From contig CP066886.1 of NCBI GenBank assembly GCA_016745315.1, positions 5,394,501-5,458,500 on the forward strand: a DNA stretch of 64,000 nt. Reading direction: 5' to 3'. Position numbers and translations under genes: made by a program. This document shows positions 9,606-18,539 of the stretch, piece after piece. The stretch comes from Arthrospira sp. PCC 9108. GTDB lineage: Bacteria > Cyanobacteriota > Cyanobacteriia > Cyanobacteriales > Microcoleaceae. A model generated the notes under the pieces. That model was not told the DNA's origin, did no database searches, and saw only the letters and a list, made by a program, of their open reading frames with translations. Position 1 is the stretch's first letter. Every line of letters starts with the position of its first letter.

Positions 9606-10268
9606 ATGAAGGCATTTGTAGCAGGTGCGACAGGTCAAACAGGTCGCCGAATTGTCCAGGCTCTTTGTCAACGGCAAATCCCTGTCCGCGCTATGGTTAG
9701 AGATTTGGAGAAGGCTAAGGGTATGTTTCCGGCCGATCAAGTCGAGATTGTGGTTGGGGATGTATTGGACCCCAAAACTTTGGTAGATTGTATCGGTGAT
9801 AGTACGGTGGTTTTGTGTGCAACGGGTGCGACTCCCAGTTTCGACTTCACAGGTCCCTATCGGGTGGACTACGAGGGGACTAAGAATTTGGTCAATGTTT
9901 CCAAGGATAAGGGGATTGAGCATTTGGTACTGGTCTCGTCCTTGTGTGTGTCCCAGTTTTTTCACCCTCTCAATCTGTTCTGGTTGATTTTGCTGTGGAA
10001 GAAACAAGCTGAGGAGTATCTACAAAATAGCGGGTTGACTTATACTATTGTTAGGCCTGGGGGTTTGAAAAATGAGGAGACTGATTATCCTATTGTGATG
10101 GCTGGCCCAGATACTTTGTTTGATGGCAGTATTCCCCGGACTCAGGTGGCTGAAGTTTCTGTCGAGGCTTTATTTGTGCCAGAGGCTCGTAATAAAATTG
10201 TGGAAGTTGTCAGTAAGCCGGGGGAGCCACAAAACTCCCTCCCCCAGTTGTTCGCTAGTGTGCCTTAA
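9606..10268 (+). CDS. NAD(P)-binding SDR, Ycf39/Tic62-like
   Basis: The 220-aa protein begins with the dinucleotide-binding motif VAGATGQTG (residues 5-13). It continues with the atypical-SDR pattern VRAMVRDLEKA, VVGDVLDP, a LVLVSS strand and YTIVRPGGL, where the active-site Tyr region of NmrA-like proteins is reduced. This matches the cyanobacterial relatives of plastid Tic62 and Ycf39, which bind NAD(P)H and often act as redox-linked chaperones or assembly factors rather than classical dehydrogenases. The FHPLNLFWLILLW segment near 118-130 is unusually hydrophobic and may be a membrane-contact surface. The lysozyme-like gene begins nine bases after its stop codon, so the two are probably cotranscribed. 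Confidence 0.85.
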   Translation: MKAFVAGATGQTGRRIVQALCQRQIPVRAMVRDLEKAKGMFPADQVEIVVGDVLDPKTLVDCIGDSTVVLCATGATPSFDFTGPYRVDYEGTKNLVNVSKDKGIEHLVLVSSLCVSQFFHPLNLFWLILLWKKQAEEYLQNSGLTYTIVRPGGLKNEETDYPIVMAGPDTLFDGSIPRTQVAEVSVEALFVPEARNKIVEVVSKPGEPQNSLPQLFASVP

Positions 10269-10277
10269 GAGTTGATT

Positions 10278-11090
10278 ATGCACGAATCAAGACCCCCTAG
10301 AAGACGCGATCGCCGTGTGGTGCGATCGAAAACTATAGCTGGCGACGATTGGACTCCTGAAATGATGCCATCACCATTGGCGGGGATGCCATATCGACGG
10401 ACTCGGCGCAGAGGAGGGTTATTGAAACCTCTGTTACTGAGTTTTTTGCTACTCTGGGGGGTCGGTTGGCTATGGGGTGAGGTTGTTACCCGATTTGGTG
10501 AAAGTCGGGTGGCGATCGACTACAATCCTAGTCATGAATGGCCGGCTTTGGTCATGCGCGGAGGTGATCCCTACATTCGATCGCTCATGCGGACAATTTC
10601 AGCCAGTGAATCTAATTATCCGCGACCCTATCATGTCATCTACGGTGGCAAGTATGTCTCAGATTTGAGTCGCCACCCCGATCGCTGTGTTACCATTGTT
10701 GCCGGACCAAATAAAGGTAAATGCACCACGGCAGCCGGACGTTACCAGTTTTTATCATCTACCTGGGAACAGATGGCCGATCGCTACCATCCCAAACCTG
10801 CTAGATTTTGGTATTGGCATCCCTATAGTTTTGAGGCGGAATATCAAGACATAGTAGTTTATCGTTGGTTATTGGATCAGGATTTTTGGGGTGTCGATAT
10901 TTCCCAAATGTTACAAGAGGGACGACTCAATGAAGTTTTGAAGTTGCTCTCAGGAACTTGGACCAGTTTAGGATATGGCATTGAGGATAATATGATGACC
11001 AGTTCCCTCCCCAGGGTTTATGAACAAGTCCTACAAGAGGAACTCTATCTCAATGGAGTAAAAGCACATCCATTTCATCCCCAGAGTTAG
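10278..11090 (+). CDS. Membrane-anchored lysozyme-like protein (GH104-type)
   Basis: The ATG at 10278 is preferred; an in-frame TTG at 10272 is possible. Residues about 1-50 are very basic (RPPRRRDRRVVRSK), then a membrane helix (LLLSFLLLWGVGWLWG) serves as signal anchor. The rest is a lysozyme-like domain with ISASESNYPRPYHVIYGG (catalytic Glu expected in SESNY), then TTAAGRYQFLSSTWEQM. This AAGRYQF...TW pattern is the mark of phage-type muramidases of the GH104/lambda-R-like group. It probably cleaves peptidoglycan from the periplasmic face during wall remodelling. No holin or other phage genes are nearby, so it looks like a host gene. Confidence 0.85.
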   Translation: MHESRPPRRRDRRVVRSKTIAGDDWTPEMMPSPLAGMPYRRTRRRGGLLKPLLLSFLLLWGVGWLWGEVVTRFGESRVAIDYNPSHEWPALVMRGGDPYIRSLMRTISASESNYPRPYHVIYGGKYVSDLSRHPDRCVTIVAGPNKGKCTTAAGRYQFLSSTWEQMADRYHPKPARFWYWHPYSFEAEYQDIVVYRWLLDQDFWGVDISQMLQEGRLNEVLKLLSGTWTSLGYGIEDNMMTSSLPRVYEQVLQEELYLNGVKAHPFHPQS

Positions 11091-11365
11091 ATCCATTCGC
11101 TTTCATCCCCGCATCCCTACCCTTTAAGTGGGTGTCGGGACGAAAGCCAGGGGTTTGCGAGTCCCCCTCAGAGTTATTATCAGAAGAAGTATTGAGCGAC
11201 TGTGTGGCAACGGAGAGGGTAGATAATCCTCCACCATCAACCCAGTGCTGCTAGTTTATTATTTAGAAATTCTTACCAAAATGCTTTACATTGTACCCAA
11301 CTATTGATAAACTCAAAATGGCGGGACTATGAGCAAGCATAGCTGTTTTTTAGTGGACGTGAAGT
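11091..11365. other. Intergenic region with possible structured RNA
   Basis: No ORF resembling a gene. A small stem AGGGG (11149-11153) with CCCCT (11164-11168) sits in a less AT-rich stretch of about 150 bases (about 11115-11260) that contrasts with the AT-rich sequence after it. It could be a 3' UTR or a small RNA, but no known cyanobacterial RNA family was recognised. Confidence 0.3.
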
Positions 11366-11404
11366 AAATCGCCTGTATATCTTGGTTTTACCAAGGCGAT
11401 TTTT
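11366..11404 (+). terminator. Rho-independent terminator
   Basis: The stem AAATCGCCT (11366-11374) pairs with AGGCGATTT (11394-11402), followed directly by more T residues. It lies about 275 bases after the lysozyme-like gene and before the sulfotransferase gene, on the strand of both, and separates the two transcription units. Confidence 0.75.
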
Positions 11405-11611
11405 GGGTGTCAATTGTGCTATTTATACTTTCCTGTTATGGTGCGATCGAGAGATACCTCCACGTCTGATTTTTGAGATTGTGCAATACTCAGAAACTTC
11501 CGGCTACCAGATTTTTCCTGGTTAAATGTATTTAAACACATCAATATGATGTTTGATAAATCATCTGATCTGGTCTGGTTGTAGTGAAATTAGCAAGGTT
11601 TACTAAATCTC

Positions 11612-12424
11612 ATGAAAACCAAAATTCTGGCTCTCAAAAAGCGAATTCAAGCCATTATTGACCCTCATAAAAGCAACGAAGAAAGAGAGCGTGATGCGGC
11701 TGAATACTTAATCATATCACAACCGAATAGTGGCAGAACTTGGCTGCGGGTCATGATTGGAAATGTCTTCCAATCGTTATCAGGCTTGAAGAATATAGAC
11801 CCAGAAAATATTTCCTATTTTGCCGAATTAAGTCCTAAAATTCCTTATGTAAAAGCCGTCCACGAGCGATTTAAGAATCCAGAGGATTACCGAGACAAGA
11901 ACATAATTTTATTAGTTCGAGATCCGAGAGATGCTGTGATATCTAACTATTTTCTCAAAACTAAGAGAGATAAAAGTCCTAAATGGATTCCTAAGAGTTT
12001 ATCAGAATTCATTCGCGAAGGGTATTATCTGGACGACTTCATCGCTTTATGTAATGCCTGGAAGGGATATCATGATCTACCTAAATCATTTTTGCTATTA
12101 CGATATGAGGATATCCGTCAAGATACTCAGAGAGAGTTGACAAAAGTCATGAAATTCTTGGATGTACAAGTTAGTGACAGCTTAATTCAAGAAGCAGTAA
12201 AACGGGCATCATTTGAGCAAATGAGAGAGAAAGAAACTCAGAGTAAGTTGCCAAACGAAACCAATCCAAACATCGATCAAGAATCCTTAAAAGTCAGAGA
12301 AGCAAAAGTGGGAGGGTATCAAGATAAAATATCACCAGAGGACATCGATTTTATCGAGAAAAAACTGGATCAGGAGTTAGACCCCAGTTATGGTTATAAT
12401 TACTTTACAAAACAACACAAATGA
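11612..12424 (+). CDS. Sulfotransferase-domain protein
   Basis: The 270-aa cytoplasmic protein has both PAPS-binding signatures of sulfotransferases. The 5'-phosphosulfate loop is QPNSGRTWLR (37-46) and the 3'-phosphate segment is LLVRDPRDAVISNY (100-113). A second conserved stretch is LLLRYEDIRQD (161-171). It would move a sulfo group from PAPS to a sugar hydroxyl. It opens the polysaccharide region on the plus strand. A second sulfotransferase of a different subtype lies at 26584-27498. Together with the glycosyltransferases this points to a sulfated glycan. The first 30 residues are charged and helical with no signal peptide. Confidence 0.87.
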   Translation: MKTKILALKKRIQAIIDPHKSNEERERDAAEYLIISQPNSGRTWLRVMIGNVFQSLSGLKNIDPENISYFAELSPKIPYVKAVHERFKNPEDYRDKNIILLVRDPRDAVISNYFLKTKRDKSPKWIPKSLSEFIREGYYLDDFIALCNAWKGYHDLPKSFLLLRYEDIRQDTQRELTKVMKFLDVQVSDSLIQEAVKRASFEQMREKETQSKLPNETNPNIDQESLKVREAKVGGYQDKISPEDIDFIEKKLDQELDPSYGYNYFTKQHK

Positions 12425-12485
12425 GAACTACCTTCAACTCTAATCTATGGTAAGATGGGATATATAGCCATAGTAGGGACAAATC

Positions 12486-13304
12486 ATGATTAACCGTGAT
12501 AAAGATTTTTGTTTTTGTACCTTGGCTCTGGGTGAAAAGTACCGACGGTTAGTGAAACAACTGGCTCAGGATATCCAACAGTATTCTCCAGGAACTTCAT
12601 TAGTCGTTTATACAGACTTACCGGAAGATTTAAGGGATCAAAACAATATTTTAGCGTTTCCTCATCAGTCTCAGGGTGTCCTCTACTGTTTCCACGATCG
12701 CCGTTTCGTAATTGAAAAGGCTTTATCATTATTTCGGGTTGCTATTCATATTGATGCCGATACAACAATTATTGAAGAAGTTCCGGAAATAGATTGGCAG
12801 CCTGGAATTACATCTGGCGAAGGTAAATTCCAAAATATTATCGGCCATCTTGATGCGAAAGAGAAATATCTGGGAGAAAAAATACCGAAAGAACGAGAAG
12901 CTTTTCAAAAAATAGCCTCCAAACTAGGGATTTCCTTAGAGAATACCTTTTGGATTCAAGAAGCTCTGTATATTGTGGCGAGGGATGAAGGCAGAGAAAA
13001 AGAGTTTATTAAACAGTGGGGTAGAATTGGCAGATATTTGGAATTGAGACAAATTCATCGAGGAGATGGAAATGCGATCGGTTTAGCGGCTGCTCAGGTG
13101 GGATGGACTGTTAATACCCACGGTTTTCAAGATTTAATTAAAGTGAGGAGACATCTGGATGCTTCTAAAGACCCAACGGAAAAACTGCCTAATTCCAAAC
13201 TGAAAACCATGGGAGACGAACTTAAATTTAAACTGAAGTACCACTCTAGGTTAAACTGGGCTCGCATTAAAGCCTTGAAAGATTGGGAATTTTATTATGG
13301 TTAG
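12486..13304 (+). CDS. Glycosyltransferase-like protein with DxD motif
   Basis: A 272-aa soluble protein. The segment AIHIDADTTI holds a DxD motif (residues 90-92) after a hydrophobic strand, as in GT-A fold nucleotide-sugar transferases. The N-terminal strand FCFCTLALGEKYRR and the helix before DxD (EKALSLFRV) fit the same fold. Late conserved-looking segments are ENTFWIQEALYIVARDEG and RGDGNAIGLAA. The exact CAZy family was not recognised. It lies 61 bases after the sulfotransferase and 37 bases before the pyruvyl-transferase-type gene on the same strand, so it probably acts on the same glycan. The start has GGGAC nearby. Confidence 0.7.
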   Translation: MINRDKDFCFCTLALGEKYRRLVKQLAQDIQQYSPGTSLVVYTDLPEDLRDQNNILAFPHQSQGVLYCFHDRRFVIEKALSLFRVAIHIDADTTIIEEVPEIDWQPGITSGEGKFQNIIGHLDAKEKYLGEKIPKEREAFQKIASKLGISLENTFWIQEALYIVARDEGREKEFIKQWGRIGRYLELRQIHRGDGNAIGLAAAQVGWTVNTHGFQDLIKVRRHLDASKDPTEKLPNSKLKTMGDELKFKLKYHSRLNWARIKALKDWEFYYG

Positions 13305-13341
13305 AATCTCCCAACTTGTATTTACTAATCAGGAAAAATAA

Positions 13342-14406
13342 ATGGATATTTCCAAACCAGAAATGATGAAGGAAGAGCTGCATAAGGCTTTGGGAAACTT
13401 AGGAAATTTTGAAAACTGTGCATTGCTTAACTACCCTAATTATGGGAATATAGGAGACCACTTAATTTGGTTAGGAGCAATTTTGTATCTAACTGACGTG
13501 GTTGGCTGTACCATCAACCATGTCGCAGTTCAGAAGTTATCAAAAGATCAGATTGAGCAAAAGCTCGATCAACAATCTCCTCTAATCTTTACGGGTGGAG
13601 GGAATTTAAACGATATTTATAAACATATAAATTTTTATGAAGAGATTATTTCGGAGTATGGCGATCGCCCAATAATTATCCTATCCCAAAGCATTTATTT
13701 TACGGATAAGGAACGTTTAAATAAGGTCGCCAATCTATTTAACTCCCACCCCAATCTGACCATATTTGCGCGAGAAAATTACAGTTACGATATCGCCCTT
13801 GAATATTTCCATAGCTGTCGAGTTTTCAAAGCTCCCGATCTGGCTTTTCAACTGGTTAATATGCCAGGTTTGGCAAACAAAAATCATCGTTCTAATTCGA
13901 TCCTTTACCATTGTCGAACCGGGAAAGAGTTAAACAAAGACTCAGCGCCAAAAACCCTGAATTTGCCCAATGTGGTGACACAGGATTGGGCATCCTACGA
14001 GTATCAAGGGACTCCGAGTGCTTTATCGATCAAAGGCTTAACCACTCTCATTCGACAAGGTAGATTAAAGGAATGGTTTTCTCGGCAACAGTGGAAGTTA
14101 TTCCATCCCTATGTTGCTAAATTTCGGCAAATGGATAACCCCTCTTGGCATCTTAACTCCTGGAAATTTATGCATGATGGAGTTTATCAGTTTAAACCCC
14201 ACGGTTTAGTTATTACCAACCGTCTCCACGGTCACATCCTTTGCCTTTTATTAGAAATTCCCCACGTTTTTTTGGCAAATTCTTACTACAAAAACAAATC
14301 TTTCTACGAAACTTGGACTCATCAAATTCCCTTGTGTAAATTTGTTGAAGACGCTTCGGATGTCGAAGATGCTGCCAGAGAAATCTTGAAAAAATATCCG
14401 ATTTAA
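13342..14406 (+). CDS. Polysaccharide pyruvyl transferase family protein
   Basis: The protein (354 aa) shows the family layout: NYPNYGNIGDHLIWLGA near residues 30-46, FTGGGNLND near 81-89, LSQSIYF near 113-119, and the C-terminal VITNRLHGHILCLLLEIPHVFL, whose NRLHGH block is the best signature. The family moves pyruvate from PEP to a sugar as a ketal, or in distant members acts as a GT-B glycosyltransferase. It probably adds negative charge to the glycan. The start is preceded by AGGAAAAATAA. It converges with an interrupted member of the same family. Confidence 0.88.
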   Translation: MDISKPEMMKEELHKALGNLGNFENCALLNYPNYGNIGDHLIWLGAILYLTDVVGCTINHVAVQKLSKDQIEQKLDQQSPLIFTGGGNLNDIYKHINFYEEIISEYGDRPIIILSQSIYFTDKERLNKVANLFNSHPNLTIFARENYSYDIALEYFHSCRVFKAPDLAFQLVNMPGLANKNHRSNSILYHCRTGKELNKDSAPKTLNLPNVVTQDWASYEYQGTPSALSIKGLTTLIRQGRLKEWFSRQQWKLFHPYVAKFRQMDNPSWHLNSWKFMHDGVYQFKPHGLVITNRLHGHILCLLLEIPHVFLANSYYKNKSFYETWTHQIPLCKFVEDASDVEDAAREILKKYPI

Positions 14407-14467
14407 CTGAGAATATATAGATGAATCAACCCAAGTTTCAGAAGGAAATTGCATTGACAATTAGTTT

Positions 14468-15508
14468 TTACTGCCCAATGATTTCCAAACATTTTTTGAC
14501 TTGTTCAGACTCATTTCTAATAAATGCCTCTGGACGCTGATATTGGGTGAAAATTTTCTCCATCCGGTCTAGTCCAATCTCTCCCAGGACATCGACCCTT
14601 CTCTCCTGTGGCAGTACCCCTGTTTTCTGAAGATAGTTGTCAATTTTAGAGCCAAATTTTTGGATACCTATATTGGGAACTCCTAAAATATCAGCAATGA
14701 TAATTGAGTGCAGTCGGTTTCCGAGGTGAAAGTCCATTTCACTTAAAATTTTGATAAATTCTTGTGGTTCTTGTCATGAGTGTAATTGGCAATTTTTCTC
14801 TGGCAGATACTTCCTCAACAATTCATGAAACTGATTGTCATTTGTTTCGTCTCCCACATGACTGGGAAGTAAATGAATAACTGAGTTATATTTTTCAATA
14901 ACTGGAATCAACTGTTTGGCATAAAACTCACCTCTTCCTTCTCCCCACCAATATTTACCAGAAAATGATATATTTTTGAATTCAGACCTATTTTTGGTCG
15001 CGATAAATGGTTCGTAAAAACTGAGTTCTAAAAAAGCCAAATCTCCTCCCAAACAAATAAATTGTGTATTCTTAAAATGATTTAAAGCCAGTTCATAAGA
15101 ATACTTATCTCTCAGGTAGAGCAAATAGCACTTGTCAAATAACGGGTAGCTTTCGGAATTACTCCCTTCCAAACCCACTCCCAAAAATCCAAAGCCTTTG
15201 CTCATTAATTTGGATAAAGTTTTCAGCCTCAATAAATTTTTGGGGGGGCTACTTCCAATATTTAATGTACCCCCTCCCCAAAAGATATAATCACTGCGTA
15301 AAATCAATCCCAGCTTCTTTAATTTGGGCAAGTTTGATTCGGAAAAATAAATAACTTTTTCGCTGATTTGTGGGTAATAATCTTCCTTGCATAAAACGAA
15401 AACTTTGCCGACATTAGATTTGCCGGAAAAATAATTGGTTAGCTGTTTGACAAACAAATCATCGCCGATATTTCTTTGTCCGTAATATCCCATTAGCAGG
15501 ATGTTCAT
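14468..15508 (-). pseudogene. Polysaccharide pyruvyl transferase family gene with in-frame TGA
   Basis: The reading frame from the ATG at 15506-15508 runs MNILLMGYYGQRNIGDD, FWGGGTLNIG and FLGVGLEG. It reaches an in-frame TGA at 14774-14776, then continues in the same frame as QEPQEFIKILSEMDFHLGNRLHS to 14468. NRLHS is the family's C-terminal signature, so the gene is full length but split by one stop codon. TGG to TGA (Trp to stop) is the simplest change. The 244-aa first part lacks the signature and is likely inactive. Without the stop the length would be 346 aa, normal for the family. It is a second member with low similarity to the gene at 13342, not a duplicate. Confidence 0.87.
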
Positions 15509-15578
15509 TGGCTTTATCCTGTTCGTTTTGGTGAATTGAAAACATTAATTGTGATGCTCACTTATGGTTCGGAAAAAA

Positions 15579-16607
15579 TTATGATAAACTCCGTTTAATT
15601 TTACGCATTTTTGAGCTGACGCGATCGCTTATTTTGGCGATCGCATTCTTAACGTTCCTCTGTACCTGAACCAACCAACTCGGTGGCTTCAACTGAGGAC
15701 GGTCTGACGGTGATTTCAAATATCGATAATGCAAAAACACATCTTGATAAGGAATTTTGACATCCTCACCACCGCAAAGCTGAGTAAACTTACCAGCAGA
15801 TATGCTCATAAAATGAATGTAAGTAATTTTCTTACCTTTATCATAAAGCACGTTATCCACGACATCAAAAGTAGAAGACCAGTGGCTTCCGGTGGCTTGT
15901 TCTAAATTATGGTAGGCAAAATTGTAGAAAGAAATATTGCTCCGTAAAACCATGTAATTCAATAAAGATTGATCAGGTCCAAACAACGCCATGGCATCAG
16001 ATTCTCCCATTTTTAAATTATGCAATATATGATCCAAAATTGCCTGCGTAAAAATACCCCGTTTCGACGCGAACCAACCGGCACAAAAAATATGGGATTT
16101 GACATATTGGGGATCGAAAACTTGATAGAATTGCCCTTCAGGGCGATCGAAGATATATTTGATATCGGATTTGTATTGAAAATCATTTGTCACCCAGTCA
16201 TATTGATCTAACTTTTCATAAACTGCGTCTAAAGGCCCCATCAACAACGTATCCGCATCGAAATAGACGAACTTATCAAACGGGCCATTAATGCTACAGA
16301 GTTTTCGATGCATGGCTAGACGGTAAGGCGAGGAAAGTCCCCGTTCCGCCCAAATTTTTTGTGCTCTGTCGTGGGTATTCCAGGCTTGAGTTGAAAAGTT
16401 TTCCCAAAAAGCAATTGATTCTTGATTGTCAAACAAAGTGACAAGGCTACGTTTAGCGACTTCCGCACGAATTTTATCTAACTGAGCATTATAAGGAATA
16501 ATACAAACAGGGAGTTCTCGACCTCCATTGACTTCAATGCTATTCAGTAAAGCAACGAGTTGGTCGTAAACGACATCATTAGCAAAAGTATAGATACCGT
16601 CTGTCAT
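15579..16607 (-). CDS. Npun_R2821/Npun_R2823-like glycosyltransferase-related protein (copy 1)
   Basis: This 342-aa protein has a GT-A-like core. The N-terminal strand IYTFANDVVYDQLVALLNSI is followed by FDKFVYFDADTLLMGPL with a DAD motif, then KSHIFCAGWFASKRGIF and YDKGKKITYIHFM. It belongs to a cyanobacterial family related to GT8-type galactosyl or glycogenin-like transferases. It is the longest of three tandem homologues; the C-terminal 40 residues are basic (MRKIKRSLS). AAGGATTAAACCG before the ATG is a ribosome binding site. It probably adds a sugar to the surface glycan; donor and acceptor are unknown. Confidence 0.8.
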   Translation of the reverse strand: MTDGIYTFANDVVYDQLVALLNSIEVNGGRELPVCIIPYNAQLDKIRAEVAKRSLVTLFDNQESIAFWENFSTQAWNTHDRAQKIWAERGLSSPYRLAMHRKLCSINGPFDKFVYFDADTLLMGPLDAVYEKLDQYDWVTNDFQYKSDIKYIFDRPEGQFYQVFDPQYVKSHIFCAGWFASKRGIFTQAILDHILHNLKMGESDAMALFGPDQSLLNYMVLRSNISFYNFAYHNLEQATGSHWSSTFDVVDNVLYDKGKKITYIHFMSISAGKFTQLCGGEDVKIPYQDVFLHYRYLKSPSDRPQLKPPSWLVQVQRNVKNAIAKISDRVSSKMRKIKRSLS

Positions 16608-16636
16608 CGGTTTAATCCTTGTCTAGGTCTAGGTTT

Positions 16637-17518
16637 TTAGGGTTTTACAAAAGAAAATAAGCGGCTCAATTTTCTCTGCCATGCTGGTTTCCCTTCATGG
16701 AGATAACGATAATATTCCCAGATATCCCAATAGTTTTGCCCAGGCTTTAAGGGAGTACCTGCCCAGTGAAGGTACTTTAAAGGTTTCTCCTTATCATACA
16801 GGATATGGTTTCGCTCCTGAAAGTGTTTAGAACCGGCCCAACTCCCGACATCTCCTCCGGGACGCTTGACCAAATTACCACGTTTGGGAATATGTTTGAG
16901 TACCAGATAGTTAAAAATTGGCTGGTCGGTGACACCCTGTGTAAAGTCAAAATACTCCCGGTGTTGGGAGCATTCCTGTAAGGTTTGGTAGAGTTCATCT
17001 AAGGTAATTGCACCCTTTTTAGATGCCCAAAAACCGCTATTAAAGACATCTTCTAAATCGGTTTCAGTGAAGATATTCCGTTCGAGAACGACGGGGGAAA
17101 AAATGTTTCGCAATTTTTCGCCAGCGTGGTGATAGTCACAGCAGAAAAAATCGACTTCGGATAAATAATCGAGGTTGGCTGCAATATCTTCAAAAACAAT
17201 AATATCAGTGTCAATATAAAGGAAATCTTGTAGCGGCCCAAACCAGACTGCCAGCTTTCGCATTTTATTGGGGAGTTTGAGAAAATCTCTGTCAAAAATT
17301 GATCCCACTTTTGGGGTTAATTCTTCGAGGAATTCTAAGTTAGGAAATAGCTGCACCTCATGGAGACGATTTAAGGTGTTAAAAACTTGATGATATTCCT
17401 CATTAAAGGGAATCATCACCACGGGAACATTCTGATTATGGCGACGAATGCTATTCAGGAGGGCGATCGCATTGTCCATGACGCGATCATTGGCGACAAT
17501 ATAAATTCCTCGGGTCAT
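16637..17518 (-). CDS. Npun_R2821/Npun_R2823-like glycosyltransferase-related protein (copy 2)
   Basis: A 293-aa homologue with the same plan: IYIVANDRVMDNAIALLNSI at the N-terminus, LQDFLYIDTDIIVFEDI carrying DTD, FNSGFWASKKGAI, and LYDKEKPLKYLHWAG near the C-terminus. DTD replaces the DAD of its neighbours, still a metal-binding DxD. It is the most diverged of the three copies. The ATG follows AGGAG closely. The gap to copy 1 is 29 bases and to copy 3 is 14 bases, so the three are one transcription unit. Confidence 0.8.
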   Translation of the reverse strand: MTRGIYIVANDRVMDNAIALLNSIRRHNQNVPVVMIPFNEEYHQVFNTLNRLHEVQLFPNLEFLEELTPKVGSIFDRDFLKLPNKMRKLAVWFGPLQDFLYIDTDIIVFEDIAANLDYLSEVDFFCCDYHHAGEKLRNIFSPVVLERNIFTETDLEDVFNSGFWASKKGAITLDELYQTLQECSQHREYFDFTQGVTDQPIFNYLVLKHIPKRGNLVKRPGGDVGSWAGSKHFQERNHILYDKEKPLKYLHWAGTPLKPGQNYWDIWEYYRYLHEGKPAWQRKLSRLFSFVKP

Positions 17519-17532
17519 ACATTCTCCTGTTG

Positions 17533-18507
17533 TTAACGAGTTAATTTCAATTTTCTGAGAATTCGTTTCATCAAACTCGGTTGGGTTTCGGAATTCTCAG
17601 TTTTGGGGGGTGTGGTAAACACTGGACGCCGCTCCGGTTCGTGCAGATAGCGATAGTGCAGAAATACATCCCGATATGGAAAACCAAGATTTTCACCCGC
17701 ACAAACGCGAGAAATTAACTGAGGTTGAACGCCGATATAATGGATGTAGGTGAGTCGATTGCCTTTATCATACAAGATGTGGTCTCGTTCTTCAAAATGT
17801 TTGGAAGTTGCACTGCACCCCGTCTTTTGTGAGTCTGGCAAACCTTTGGCAAAATTGTAACTGGGAATTCCAGAACGCATGACCATATAATTGAGCAAGG
17901 GCTGTTCCCCCGCCCCTGGATAGAGAATCTCATACTCTTGCGCTTTTAAATTCGATAACAGCTCGTTTCTGGTTGCTTCGTCAAATACCCCGCGCTTGGA
18001 ACCGTAGAAACCGGAACAGAAGATTTCTGAATCGATCCTCTGTTTGTCAAAAACTTCTCCCAATTTTGGGGACTGTAAGTTATAGATTTTAGTCGGATCT
18101 GTGAATTGAAAATCATACACTACCCAGTCATACTCTTGTAACTTGTCGAACACGGGATCTAAAGAGTTCATGACCAGGGTATCGGCATCCATATAAATGA
18201 ATTGGTCAAAAGGACCATCGAAGGCACAAAATCGCCGATGAGCGCCATATAATCTAAATTTCTCTTTATTAAGTCGTTCTGGAGCCGCCGCAGCCATAAA
18301 ACTATCCCAACGCTGGATTGATTCGTGATCATCGTAAAGGGTGACGTTGGGTCGGCGGTCAATTTCCGCCGCAATTTTATCGATGCGATCGTCAAAGGGA
18401 TAGATACAAACGGGAGTTTCCGGACCCAAAATCGCATCTATGCTGTTGAGAAGTCCTACTAACTGATCATAAACAACATCGTTACCTAGACTGCAAATAC
18501 CACGCAT
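17533..18507 (-). CDS. Npun_R2821/Npun_R2823-like glycosyltransferase-related protein (copy 3)
   Basis: The ATG at 18507 is chosen because it follows the very strong site AAGGAGGTCAAAATT; an ATG at 18543 would add 12 unrelated residues. The 324-aa protein keeps ICSLGNDVVYDQLVGLLNSI, FDQFIYMDADTLVMNSL with DAD, SEIFCSGFYGSKRGVF and YDKGNRLTYIHYIG. It is closest to copy 1, sharing the PYRDVFLHYRYL-type block near the C-terminus. The gene begins 33 bases after the end of the interrupted acyltransferase. Its role is as for the other copies, with an unknown sugar donor. Confidence 0.8.
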   Translation of the reverse strand: MRGICSLGNDVVYDQLVGLLNSIDAILGPETPVCIYPFDDRIDKIAAEIDRRPNVTLYDDHESIQRWDSFMAAAAPERLNKEKFRLYGAHRRFCAFDGPFDQFIYMDADTLVMNSLDPVFDKLQEYDWVVYDFQFTDPTKIYNLQSPKLGEVFDKQRIDSEIFCSGFYGSKRGVFDEATRNELLSNLKAQEYEILYPGAGEQPLLNYMVMRSGIPSYNFAKGLPDSQKTGCSATSKHFEERDHILYDKGNRLTYIHYIGVQPQLISRVCAGENLGFPYRDVFLHYRYLHEPERRPVFTTPPKTENSETQPSLMKRILRKLKLTR

Positions 18508-18539
18508 AATTTTGACCTCCTTAAAATCGCGAGTTGGGT

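Noticed and set aside
9579..10007. Minus-strand ORF of 142 aa
   Set aside because: Shadow of the SDR gene; no family resemblance.
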